A stretch of DNA of 7,935 nucleotides, from positions 1 to 7,935 of the forward strand of contig UQGJ01000095.1 of NCBI GenBank assembly GCA_900540545.1, given 5' to 3'. Position 1 is the stretch's first letter; each line of letters begins with the position of its first letter. Of this stretch, positions 1 through 5,753 are shown piece after piece. The notes under the pieces were generated by a model. The model had not been told where the DNA came from and made no database searches. It was given only the letters and a program-made list of their open reading frames with translations. Source of the DNA: an uncultured Eubacteriales bacterium. GTDB taxonomy: Bacteria > Bacillota > Clostridia > Oscillospirales > Oscillospiraceae. The translations under genes were made by a program, and so were the position numbers.

Positions 1-270
1 GCCGGGGGCCCCTTTGGCCGGGCGGCGGTACGGGTTATGGGGGTAGGCAAGACTTGAGAGCCGTTGCAGCTCGTATTGGTCTGGCGCTGGAACGGCTTCG
101 GCTATCGCCCCTCGGCATATGACCGGGCAAGACTTGATAGTAGTTGCGTTCTAATTGGTGCAAACGGGCCGCCATTGGTCTATGCATTTTTGAATTGGCG
201 TTGCGCCCGTCTCCTGTCCCGGCCGTGGGCGAAACTATCAATTATCAATTGTCCATTCACTCGCAATATG
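1..270. other. Noncoding region with short repeats, upstream of the antiporter
   Basis: No ORF here has a ribosome binding site or recognisable protein; the short ORFs overlap in several frames. The region holds an imperfect direct repeat (46-80 and 126-159), a third copy of ATTGGT at 174-179, and a tandem pair of the 7-mer ATCAATT at 237-250 that also forms a small palindrome (CAATT-ATC-AATTG, 239-251). It ends in the terminator at 275-305. It could be the 3' flank of a gene outside the window, a decayed intergenic repeat, or part of a noncoding transcript. I saw no convincing promoter inside it. Confidence 0.5.
46..159 (+). repeat. Imperfect direct repeat pair, about 35 bp, 80 bp apart
   Basis: Copy 1 is 46-80 and copy 2 is 126-159. 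Both begin with the identical 12-mer GGCAAGACTTGA, share GTTGC in the middle (63-67 and 143-147) and end in ATTGGT (75-80 and 154-159). The bases between these blocks differ, and copy 2 is one base shorter. The 80-bp offset and shared block order suggest a duplicated element rather than chance. Its function is not known to me. Confidence 0.55.
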
Positions 271-274
271 ACAC

Positions 275-305
275 AAAAAACAGGCCCGTGGGGGGCCTGT
301 TTTTT
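275..305 (+). terminator. Strong intrinsic terminator, probably bidirectional
   Basis: A perfect 13-bp inverted repeat (275-287 with 293-305) has a 5-nt loop. The GC core CAGGCCC/GGGCCTG is flanked by six A on the left and six T on the right, so it has a U-tract in either direction. It lies upstream of the antiporter promoter region and therefore ends transcription arriving from the left, yet no gene is visible in 1-270. Confidence 0.85.
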
Positions 306-342
306 GTTGGTTCCATTCTGGTCATGGCCGGGGCGGCGGGTG

Positions 343-348
343 TAGAAT
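343..348 (+). promoter_or_regulatory. Possible -10 element for the antiporter gene
   Basis: TAGAAT at 343-348 matches the sigma-A -10 consensus at five of six bases and lies 33 bp before the antiporter ATG, after the terminator at 275-305. No good -35 hexamer sits 16-18 bp upstream, so the call rests on the -10 and the position. The same hexamer is used at 1710-1715 with a better -35. Confidence 0.35.
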
Positions 349-375
349 GGTACTCTGGAAAAGGAGAGAGATAGC

Positions 376-1671
376 ATGGGTTCTTATCAATTTTTGCTGG
401 ACGTGGCGATCATCCTGGTCAGCACCAAGCTGCTGGGCATCGTCACCCGCCGCTTCGCCATGCCCCAGGTGGTGGGGGCGCTGCTGGCCGGGCTGATTTT
501 GGGGCCGGCCTGCCTGGGGGTCCTCAGCGAGACCGCCTTCATGGACCAGGTGGCCGAGATCGGCGTCATCGTCCTCATGTTCACCGCCGGTCTGGAGACC
601 GACATCCACGAGCTGAAAAAGTCCGGGGGGCCGGCCTTCCTCATCGCCCTGTGCGGCGTGGCCGTGCCGCTGGCGGGGGGCTTTCTGGCGGCCTGGGCCT
701 TTAACAAGGGGCCGGAGCATGTACTGGAAAACGTGTTTATCGGCGTGATTTTGACAGCCACCTCGGTGAGCATCACGGTGGAGACCCTGCGGGAGATGGG
801 CAAGCTGTCCACCAAGTCGGGCAACGCCATCCTGGGCGCCGCCCTCATCGACGACATCCTGGGCATCGTGGCCCTGACCCTCATCACCAGTCTGGCCGAC
901 AAGAGCGTCAACGTGATGACGGTGCTGGTCAAAATCATCGCCTTTTTCGTGGTGGCCCTGGTGGTGGGGGTGGTGCTCCACAAGGTCATCAAGCGCATCA
1001 CCAGCGGCGACGGCAACGACAAGCGGCGCTACGCGGTACTCTCCTTCGCCATGTGCCTGCTGTTCGCCTTCGGGGCGGAGGCCTTCTTCGGCGTGGCCGA
1101 CATCACGGGGGCCTACATTGCCGGCCTGGTGCTGGCCAACACCACCCGCTGTACCTACGTGGCGACCAAGTGCGAGACCATCTCCTACATGTTTTTCTCC
1201 CCCATCTTCTTCGCCAGCATCGGGACCAAGGTGGTGCTGCCGGACATGACCCTGGCCCTGGCGGGCTTCACCCTGCTGCTGGTGGCGGTGGCTATGGGCA
1301 CCAAGGTAGTGGGCTGCGGTCTGGGGGCCAAGCTGTGCCGGTACAGCAACCAGGAGTGTATCCAAATCGGCGTGGGCATGATCTGCCGGGGCGAGGTGGC
1401 CCTTATCGTAGCCACCAAGGGAATGAATATGGGGCTGATGAATCCCGCGTTCACCGGGCCGGTCATCATCATGGTGGTGTGCTGCGCCGTGTTCACCCCC
1501 ATCCTGCTCAAGATGGTCTACCGGGGCGAGAAGCGGTACGGCGACCTGGTCCAGAGCGACCTGGTGGACCAGTACGAGGCCGTCCGGGACCTGGACATCG
1601 TCACCCAGACCGTGCTGGATGCCCACGAGCAGATGGTGGAGGAGGGCAAGAAGCGGCAGCGGGAGGGCTGA
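376..1671 (+). CDS. CPA2-family Na+/H+ (cation:proton) antiporter, membrane protein
   Basis: The 431-residue protein is almost entirely hydrophobic helices, as in the NapA/KefB/GerN class of cation:proton antiporters that exchange Na+ or K+ for protons across the cytoplasmic membrane. Visible family marks are the helix around 126-135 (LTATSVSITVE), the paired acidic residues D159-D160 in ALIDDILGIV, a lysine in a late helix (K310, MGTKVVGCGLG) and the MICRGEVALIVATKG segment near 335-349. The DD pair plus lysine matches the ion-binding set of the electrogenic antiporter NapA, so electrogenic Na+/H+ exchange is inferred. The protein stops after the membrane domain plus a charged tail of about 45 residues (385-431), with no TrkA-N/RCK domain, unlike full-length Kef systems. 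AGGAG at 362-366 lies 9 nt before the ATG. No terminator separates it from the next gene, but that gene has its own promoter. Ion specificity cannot be told from sequence. Confidence 0.9.
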   Translation: MGSYQFLLDVAIILVSTKLLGIVTRRFAMPQVVGALLAGLILGPACLGVLSETAFMDQVAEIGVIVLMFTAGLETDIHELKKSGGPAFLIALCGVAVPLAGGFLAAWAFNKGPEHVLENVFIGVILTATSVSITVETLREMGKLSTKSGNAILGAALIDDILGIVALTLITSLADKSVNVMTVLVKIIAFFVVALVVGVVLHKVIKRITSGDGNDKRRYAVLSFAMCLLFAFGAEAFFGVADITGAYIAGLVLANTTRCTYVATKCETISYMFFSPIFFASIGTKVVLPDMTLALAGFTLLLVAVAMGTKVVGCGLGAKLCRYSNQECIQIGVGMICRGEVALIVATKGMNMGLMNPAFTGPVIIMVVCCAVFTPILLKMVYRGEKRYGDLVQSDLVDQYEAVRDLDIVTQTVLDAHEQMVEEGKKRQREG

Positions 1672-1686
1672 ATGCCCGCCGCCCCC

Positions 1687-1715
1687 TTGCCGTTTTTGCC
1701 TGTTTCGGATAGAAT
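1687..1715 (+). promoter_or_regulatory. Sigma-A-type promoter for the SLH/transglutaminase gene
   Basis: TTGCCG (1687-1692), a 17-bp spacer and TAGAAT (1710-1715) give a well-spaced housekeeping promoter in the short gap after the antiporter stop. The predicted transcription start is near 1722, leaving a leader of about 24 nt that contains little beyond the ribosome binding site. Confidence 0.6.
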
Positions 1716-1745
1716 AGGGGCAAATGGAGGAAGGTGGGCTGTCAT

Positions 1746-3647
1746 ATGAGACGGAGACTCATCAGTTTGTCGGCGGCGCTGTGCCTGCTGCTGGGGCTGC
1801 TGCCCGGTCCGGCCCTGGCGGCGGAGGACCATCAGGCCAGCGCCTGGGCCAGGGAGGAGGTCAGCGACGCGGTGATGGGGGGCCTGTCCCCCTTCCCGCC
1901 CTACCCGGCGCCCCTGGACTACCAGGGGGACGTGACCCGGCGGGAGTTTGCCGGGGTGGCGGTCCACCTCTACGCCGCCCTCACCCTGCAATTCGCCCCC
2001 AACCTGCAGGCCGGGGCGGCGGCCTCCCCCTTCGCCGACGCGGTGGGGGACCGCTATGTGGACGCCGCCTGCGCCCTGGGGCTGATGAACGGTACCGGCG
2101 CGGGCTTCGAGCCGGAGCGCTCCATCACCCGGCAGGAGATCTGCGTCCTGCTGGACCGGGTGGTGGACAAGGCGGGGGCCGCCCTGCCCCAGGCCGAGTC
2201 CGCCGCCGCCGACGCCCTGGCGGCGGGGAGCGAGGGGCCGGTGCCCGACTGGGCTGTGGCCGGGGTGCGGAAGCTGGTGGCCTCCGGGCTGATGAAGGGG
2301 ACCGGCGGCGGCTACGACCTTCTGGGGCACACCAGCCGGGAGATGGCCCTGGTCCTCTCCCTCAGGACCCTGCGGGCCGTCCAGGCTCAACCGCCCCTGC
2401 TGGGGCAGCGGTCGGCCAATGGCTGGGCCTTCGCCGTGGAGGATGCGGCGGAGCTGATGAAGGTCCTGAAGGAGACCATGCCCAAGGCCCCGGACTGCCT
2501 GACCTTTTACACCCGCCAGCCGGTGACCCAGGCCCAGCTCTCCGCCCTGGGCCTGCCCGTGGACGGCAATTACACGGAATATCCCGAGCTGGCCCTGGAC
2601 TACGGCCTCTTTGCCGGGGGCTGGTTCATGGCCTGTGCAATTTCGGACGGCCCGGAGGGCTATGCCAGCGTCTGCACCCTCAAGCCCGCCTACGACTCCT
2701 GGGCCTACCTGGACCAGTACCGCCGGGGGCTGCGGGACTTCCTGCCCGCGGGCATCTACGCCTGGTCGGACCCCGAGTCGGTGGAGCGCACCCCGGCGGA
2801 CTACGGCCCGCTGACGGCGGCGGTGGCGGCGCTGGACGGGACCGTGGTCACCTCCGGCATGTCCGACTACGAAAAGGCCAAGGCCCTCCACGACTACGTG
2901 GCGGAGCTGATTGAGTACGACTACGCCCAGCTCCGCGCCGACAGCGTGGTGGACTACCTGTCCGGCTACGGCTACCCCGCCAACCTGAACCGGGCCCTGC
3001 TGGACGGAAAGGGCGTCTGCGCCGCCTACGCCGGGACGTACACCGCCCTGTGCAACCTCTTCGGCCTGCGGTGCGTGGACGCGGTGGGGACGGCGGGGGG
3101 CGACTCCCACGCCTGGAACGTGGTGGAGGTGGACGGCCAGTGGTACCAGGTGGACGTGACCTGGGACGACAAGGGCTCCTCCATCTCCTACAAATACTTC
3201 CTCGTCAGCGACGCTTCTCTGGCCAAGGACCACCACTGGACCCTCCCCTACCCCGTCTGCCCGGAGGACTACGCCGCCGCCCCCTCCGGCCAGACCGCCC
3301 AGAGCGGCGGGAGCCAGGCCGACCGGACGGAAGCGCCGGAGGACCCCAAGTCTGTCTGCTCGGTCAACCCGGACTTTCCGGGGACCTATCTGGGGGAGAC
3401 GGCGGACGGGCTGTGGGAGTTTGAAGTCACCATCCCCGCCGACCGGAAAAACCTGCCCTACCCCTTCAACGGGGGGCGGTACTCCCAGATGGAAATCAGC
3501 GACACCGGCGTGGTGGGCCAGCGGGCCCAGTATTTTTACGGGCGGGCGCCGGGGAAGGCCGACGTGACCTATTCCGTCAGCGAAACCTCAAGCGGCCCGT
3601 ACACGCCCCTGTGCATTGTCCACGTCACCGTGGTGGAACAGCCGTAA
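1746..3647 (+). CDS. Secreted SLH-like repeat protein with transglutaminase-like domain
   Basis: The 633-residue product is exported and probably cell-wall attached. Residues 1-26 form a signal peptide (MRRR, hydrophobic core, cleavage near ALA-AED). Residues about 31-80, 96-140 and 166-212 resemble three S-layer homology repeats, for example FADAVGDRYVDAACALGLMN and the ITRQE and TSREM turns; the first is weak. About 216-370 is unassigned. About 373-490 is a transglutaminase-like fold with a complete Cys-His-Asp triad: C425 in GKGVCAAYA, H455 in SHAWN and D470 in YQVDVTWDD. A polar linker (about 512-535) leads to a beta-rich, possibly Ig-like C-terminal domain (about 536-633). In bacteria such domains act as proteases or protein cross-linkers; the substrate is unknown. 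I chose the ATG at 1746 over the in-frame GTG at 1734 because GGAGGAAGG (1726-1734) precedes it and the signal peptide then starts cleanly. It has its own promoter and terminator. Confidence 0.85.
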   Translation: MRRRLISLSAALCLLLGLLPGPALAAEDHQASAWAREEVSDAVMGGLSPFPPYPAPLDYQGDVTRREFAGVAVHLYAALTLQFAPNLQAGAAASPFADAVGDRYVDAACALGLMNGTGAGFEPERSITRQEICVLLDRVVDKAGAALPQAESAAADALAAGSEGPVPDWAVAGVRKLVASGLMKGTGGGYDLLGHTSREMALVLSLRTLRAVQAQPPLLGQRSANGWAFAVEDAAELMKVLKETMPKAPDCLTFYTRQPVTQAQLSALGLPVDGNYTEYPELALDYGLFAGGWFMACAISDGPEGYASVCTLKPAYDSWAYLDQYRRGLRDFLPAGIYAWSDPESVERTPADYGPLTAAVAALDGTVVTSGMSDYEKAKALHDYVAELIEYDYAQLRADSVVDYLSGYGYPANLNRALLDGKGVCAAYAGTYTALCNLFGLRCVDAVGTAGGDSHAWNVVEVDGQWYQVDVTWDDKGSSISYKYFLVSDASLAKDHHWTLPYPVCPEDYAAAPSGQTAQSGGSQADRTEAPEDPKSVCSVNPDFPGTYLGETADGLWEFEVTIPADRKNLPYPFNGGRYSQMEISDTGVVGQRAQYFYGRAPGKADVTYSVSETSSGPYTPLCIVHVTVVEQP

Positions 3648-3651
3648 AACG

Positions 3652-3686
3652 AAGGCCGCCCGTCTATTCAGACGGGCGGCCTTTTT
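3652..3686. terminator. Bidirectional terminator shared by convergent genes
   Basis: A perfect 14-bp stem (3652-3665 with 3670-3683) with loop ATTC is followed by a T-run on the plus strand. It starts 4 bp after the SLH/transglutaminase stop. On the minus strand the same hairpin is followed by TTCGTTTT, so it can also end transcription from the DUF1540 gene, which stops at 3708. Confidence 0.9.
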
Positions 3687-3707
3687 GGGTTCCGGGTCAA
3701 ACGCGGG

Positions 3708-3896
3708 TCAGCGGCAGTGGTCGCAGCCGCCCAGCTCGAAGGAAGCGCACTCGGTGTCGGTGCAGTTGGTGACCTTGGGGTCACAGCAGCCGACCTTGAT
3801 CTCGTTCAGGGTGCAGTAGTTCTGGTCCTTGCAGTGGTAAGCGCAGCTGGCCACGGAGCAGGCGATGCTGGGGTTGGCGTGTCTCTCGTTCATCAT
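3708..3896 (-). CDS. Small cysteine-rich DUF1540 protein
   Basis: The 62-residue protein matches the DUF1540 pattern: IACSVASCAYHCKDQNYC, then the I-V-G stretch (NEIKVG), then a TxCxSF-like segment (TDTECASF). It has ten cysteines, including a CC pair and a terminal CDHC, which suggests metal binding or a compact redox fold; DUF1540 has no established function that I know of. AGGAGGT (complement of 3902-3908) serves either of two adjacent ATGs at 3896 and 3893; an upstream in-frame TTG at 3899 is less likely. It lies about 50 bp downstream of the membrane protein gene on the same strand with no terminator between, so the two are probably cotranscribed. The extra C-terminal cysteines go beyond the core pattern. 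Confidence 0.85.
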   Translation of the reverse strand: MMNERHANPSIACSVASCAYHCKDQNYCTLNEIKVGCCDPKVTNCTDTECASFELGGCDHCR

Positions 3897-3948
3897 CAAT
3901 TACCTCCTTTGTGTGGTACGGAGGTAGTATGCGCCGGGGGGCGGCGGT

Positions 3949-4794
3949 TTATTCCACGGGGGCCTCCTCTTTCGTTTCCTCCTCCGGCAGGACCTGGGGG
4001 ATGAAGCGGCGGGCGAACTTGCCCTTGCCTCTGGATTTGACGTAGAAAAAGCCGATGACGGAAAAGACCACCGCGCCGATGAAGTTGACGAAGAGGTCCT
4101 TCATGGTGTCGATGATGCCGACGTCCAGATAGCCGCCCAGGCCCAGGGCGTGCTGGGCCCCGTCGGCGGTGACCACGATGACGTCGGTGATGTCCTTGAT
4201 GGCGGTGGGGTTATTGCGCCCGGCGGGGTCCAGCATCACGGAGGAGATGGCGTGGACCACGGCGTCCTTCTGCATGTCCAGCAGGAAGAGCTGGTCCATG
4301 GTAAACTCGAAAAACTCCCACAGGACCCCGATGGTCATGGAGAAGCAGAAGGCGGTGATGGCCAGGAAGATGGGGGACAGGGTGATGGAAAACTTTTCGC
4401 TGCGGTTCAGGATGTCCACCAGGGCGAAGCCGATGGCGGCGCAGAGGAAGCCGTTCAGGGTGTGGAGCATGGTGTCCCAATAGGGGTAATCAATATAGTA
4501 TGACTGTATCTCGCCCAAAATCTCCGCGGCGAAGATAAAGAGCATGATGATGACTTCCAACGTGTCCGGCAGGTCGATGTGGATGGCCCGCTCAATGAAG
4601 GTGGGGGCCAAGAACAGGACCAGTGTGAGGACGCAGAGGAAGACGTTTTCAAAATTCCCGTTCAAAAACTGGGCGATCATCACCAAAATCACGGCGGCCC
4701 GGAGGACCAGGTAGAGGGTGGCGATGCCCTTCTTCTCCTTGATCTCCTGGCGCAGGGTCTTTTGGCCCGCGGGTTTTTCCTTTTTGGCACGCAT
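3949..4794 (-). CDS. DUF2238-like multi-pass membrane protein of unknown function
   Basis: The 281-residue protein has a basic N-terminus (MRAKKEKPAGQK), about six hydrophobic segments (roughly 25-42, 48-68, 78-96, 110-128, 138-158 and 234-253) and an acidic tail (EEETKEEAPVE). Conserved-looking polar residues lie next to the membrane: WDTMLH-x3-G (106-115), WEFFEF-x2-D (159-167) and DLFVNFIGA (233-241). This D-x3-H, WE-x2-E-x3-D, D-x3-N-x2-GA pattern resembles the YjdF/DUF2238 family, which is uncharacterised. A hydrophilic stretch of about 60 residues (172-232) separates the last two helices, longer than I expect for the family. AAAGGAGG sits 7 nt before the ATG, and a promoter lies at 4822-4850. 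It is divergent from the 70-residue gene and is followed by the DUF1540 gene. Family assignment is from memory of the motif and is moderate. Confidence 0.75.
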   Translation of the reverse strand: MRAKKEKPAGQKTLRQEIKEKKGIATLYLVLRAAVILVMIAQFLNGNFENVFLCVLTLVLFLAPTFIERAIHIDLPDTLEVIIMLFIFAAEILGEIQSYYIDYPYWDTMLHTLNGFLCAAIGFALVDILNRSEKFSITLSPIFLAITAFCFSMTIGVLWEFFEFTMDQLFLLDMQKDAVVHAISSVMLDPAGRNNPTAIKDITDVIVVTADGAQHALGLGGYLDVGIIDTMKDLFVNFIGAVVFSVIGFFYVKSRGKGKFARRFIPQVLPEEETKEEAPVE

Positions 4795-4821
4795 GGCGGG
4801 GCCTCCTTTCGGGTAAGGCTG

Positions 4822-4850
4822 ATTTTAACACGGAACGCCTTGGGATGCAA
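4822..4850 (-). promoter_or_regulatory. Promoter for the DUF2238-like/DUF1540 pair
   Basis: Read on the minus strand, TTGCAT (4850-4845), a 17-bp spacer and TAAAAT (4827-4822) form a sigma-A-like promoter 28 bp before the membrane protein ATG. The -10 matches consensus at five of six bases; the -35 matches only at TTG. Confidence 0.6.
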
Positions 4851-4896
4851 GGGACGGGCCGGAGGCGCATACCATGGGAGCAAAGAGGTGATAGAT

Positions 4897-5109
4897 ATGG
4901 ATTTGAGGAACAATCAGATTCTGGTGGGGGAGCTGCTGGACAATCCGGCGTCCAGGGCCGTGTTCCAAAAGCGGTTCGGCAAATTTCTGAACCACCCCAT
5001 GGTGGGTACGGCGCGGACCCTGACCCTCCAGCAGCTGGTGGGCTTCGCCCAGGTGTACTTACCCAGGATGGTCATCAACGACACCATCAATGAGCTGAAA
5101 AAATTGTGA
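4897..5109 (+). CDS. 70-residue helical protein, stand-alone tail-domain homologue (putative)
   Basis: This short protein begins MDLRNNQILVGELLDNP and ends in DTINELKKL. It looks all-helical, soluble and without signal peptide or cysteines. The order GELLDNPASRAVFQKRF, then NHPMVGTARTLTLQQLVGFA, then a closing amphipathic helix, resembles a small domain I recall at the C-termini of some glycosidases and esterases of gut Bacillota (pattern GEILxDPxAxAVxxKxxP, then PMxxxAxxMTLxQ). Here it stands alone. The resemblance is from memory and is not proof of function. The ATG at 4897 is preceded by AGAGGTG ending 6 nt upstream; an in-frame GTG at 4888 is possible but lies within that site. The 102-bp gap to the divergent gene holds no clear plus-strand promoter. 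A hairpin follows the stop directly. Confidence 0.7.
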   Translation: MDLRNNQILVGELLDNPASRAVFQKRFGKFLNHPMVGTARTLTLQQLVGFAQVYLPRMVINDTINELKKL

Positions 5110-5114
5110 CAGAC

Positions 5115-5148
5115 AGGCGGGCCGCGGTGAAAAAACTGCGGTCCGCCT
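5115..5148 (+). terminator. Hairpin terminator after the 70-residue gene
   Basis: A 14-bp stem (5115-5128 with 5135-5148) contains two G-T wobble positions and a GAAAAA loop, and starts 6 bp after the stop codon. The T-tract after it is weak (TTGCATTTAT), so termination may be partial. The end of its right arm coincides with the -35 of the next promoter. Confidence 0.7.
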
Positions 5149-5175
5149 TGCATTTATGCCATAATCTGATATAAT
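5148..5175 (+). promoter_or_regulatory. Extended -10 promoter of the sigma/anti-sigma operon
   Basis: TTGCAT (5148-5153), a 16-bp spacer and a perfect TATAAT (5170-5175) are present, with TG at 5167-5168 forming an extended -10 (TGATATAAT). The surrounding 5161-5185 stretch is AT-rich in an otherwise GC-rich window. The start site should be near 5182, so the GTG at 5221 is the plausible first codon. The promoter looks housekeeping, not an ECF-type site, so autoregulation by the encoded sigma factor is not evident. Confidence 0.8.
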
Positions 5176-5220
5176 TTTATTATATTGGCATATGAGAAGG
5201 AAGAAGGGAGGCGGTTTGCC

Positions 5221-5733
5221 GTGGAGGATGTGAATGTCTGGTTTACCGCGCTTTACGAGCAAAACGCCGCCAAAATGCTCCGCTACGCCACCTATCAGCT
5301 GCGGAACCAGTCCATCGCGGAGGAGCTGGTGGAGGAGGCCTTCGTCCGGCTGCTCCAGCGCAGGGACGAGCTGGCCGGCCACCCCAACGTGCCCGGCTGG
5401 CTGTGGAAGACTCTCCAGCACCTGATTTTGACCGAGGTCAAGCTGGCCAAGTACCACCGGGAGGTGCCGCTGGATCCCGCTTTCCAGGCCGCCGCCCCGG
5501 AGGAAAACCGGGAGACTCTGGCCGACGCCCTGCCCGAGGGGTTGAGCGAGGGCGAGCGGGTGATCCTGACCCTCTACTACGAGGAGGAGCTCTCCCACGC
5601 CGAGGTGGCCCAGCGGCTGGGCATTTCGGAGATGAACTCCCGGACCCGGCTGTTCCGGGCCAAAAATCACTGCAAAAAACTTTTGGAAAATTCTCGCCAG
5701 GCTGTCACAAACGGACCGCCTGGGGCGATATAG
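5221..5733 (+). CDS. ECF-type (sigma-70 family) RNA polymerase sigma factor
   Basis: The 170-residue protein has the two-domain layout of an extracytoplasmic-function sigma factor. Region 2 spans about 7-75 (WFTALYEQNAAKMLRYATYQ, IAEELVEEAFVRLLQRRDEL, PGWLWKTLQHLI), which binds core polymerase and the -10. A linker (about 76-103) leads to region 4 at about 104-156 (LPEGLSEGERVILTLYYEEE, then helix-turn-helix LSHAEVAQRLGISEMNSRTRLFRAK), which reads the -35. There is no sigma region 1 or 3. GTG at 5221 is chosen because GGGAGG (5207-5212) lies 8 nt upstream and it gives the usual start just before region 2. The in-frame TTG at 5185 would begin almost at the transcription start and lacks a ribosome binding site. 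The next gene follows after 20 bp and is its likely membrane regulator. Its target promoters are not visible here. Confidence 0.9.
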   Translation: MEDVNVWFTALYEQNAAKMLRYATYQLRNQSIAEELVEEAFVRLLQRRDELAGHPNVPGWLWKTLQHLILTEVKLAKYHREVPLDPAFQAAAPEENRETLADALPEGLSEGERVILTLYYEEELSHAEVAQRLGISEMNSRTRLFRAKNHCKKLLENSRQAVTNGPPGAI

Positions 5734-5753
5734 GGTTGAAAGGAGGTGCGGGG

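Noticed and set aside
322..1626. A 434-codon open frame on the minus strand across the antiporter
   Set aside because: His/Gln/Gly/Asp-rich artefact of the antiporter's codon use; no start signal and no domain.
1518..3236. A 572-codon open frame on the minus strand across the SLH/transglutaminase gene
   Set aside because: GC-rich codon-phase shadow: low-complexity His/Gly/Val/Gln-rich translation, no ribosome binding site, and the opposite strand encodes a clear domain protein with promoter and terminator.
4579..4896. Extension of the 70-residue protein to a 176-codon frame
   Set aside because: The extra part lies antisense to the DUF2238-like gene and is low complexity; the ATG at 4897 has its own ribosome binding site.
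5185..5220. TTG at 5185 as the sigma factor start
   Set aside because: It lies at the predicted transcription start with no ribosome binding site; GTG at 5221 has GGGAGG 8 nt upstream.
5403..5753. N-terminal extension that would fuse the anti-sigma protein to a frame overlapping the sigma gene
   Set aside because: The extension is an out-of-frame reading of the sigma factor. The ATG at 5754 has AGGAGGTG at ideal distance and starts a typical sequence.
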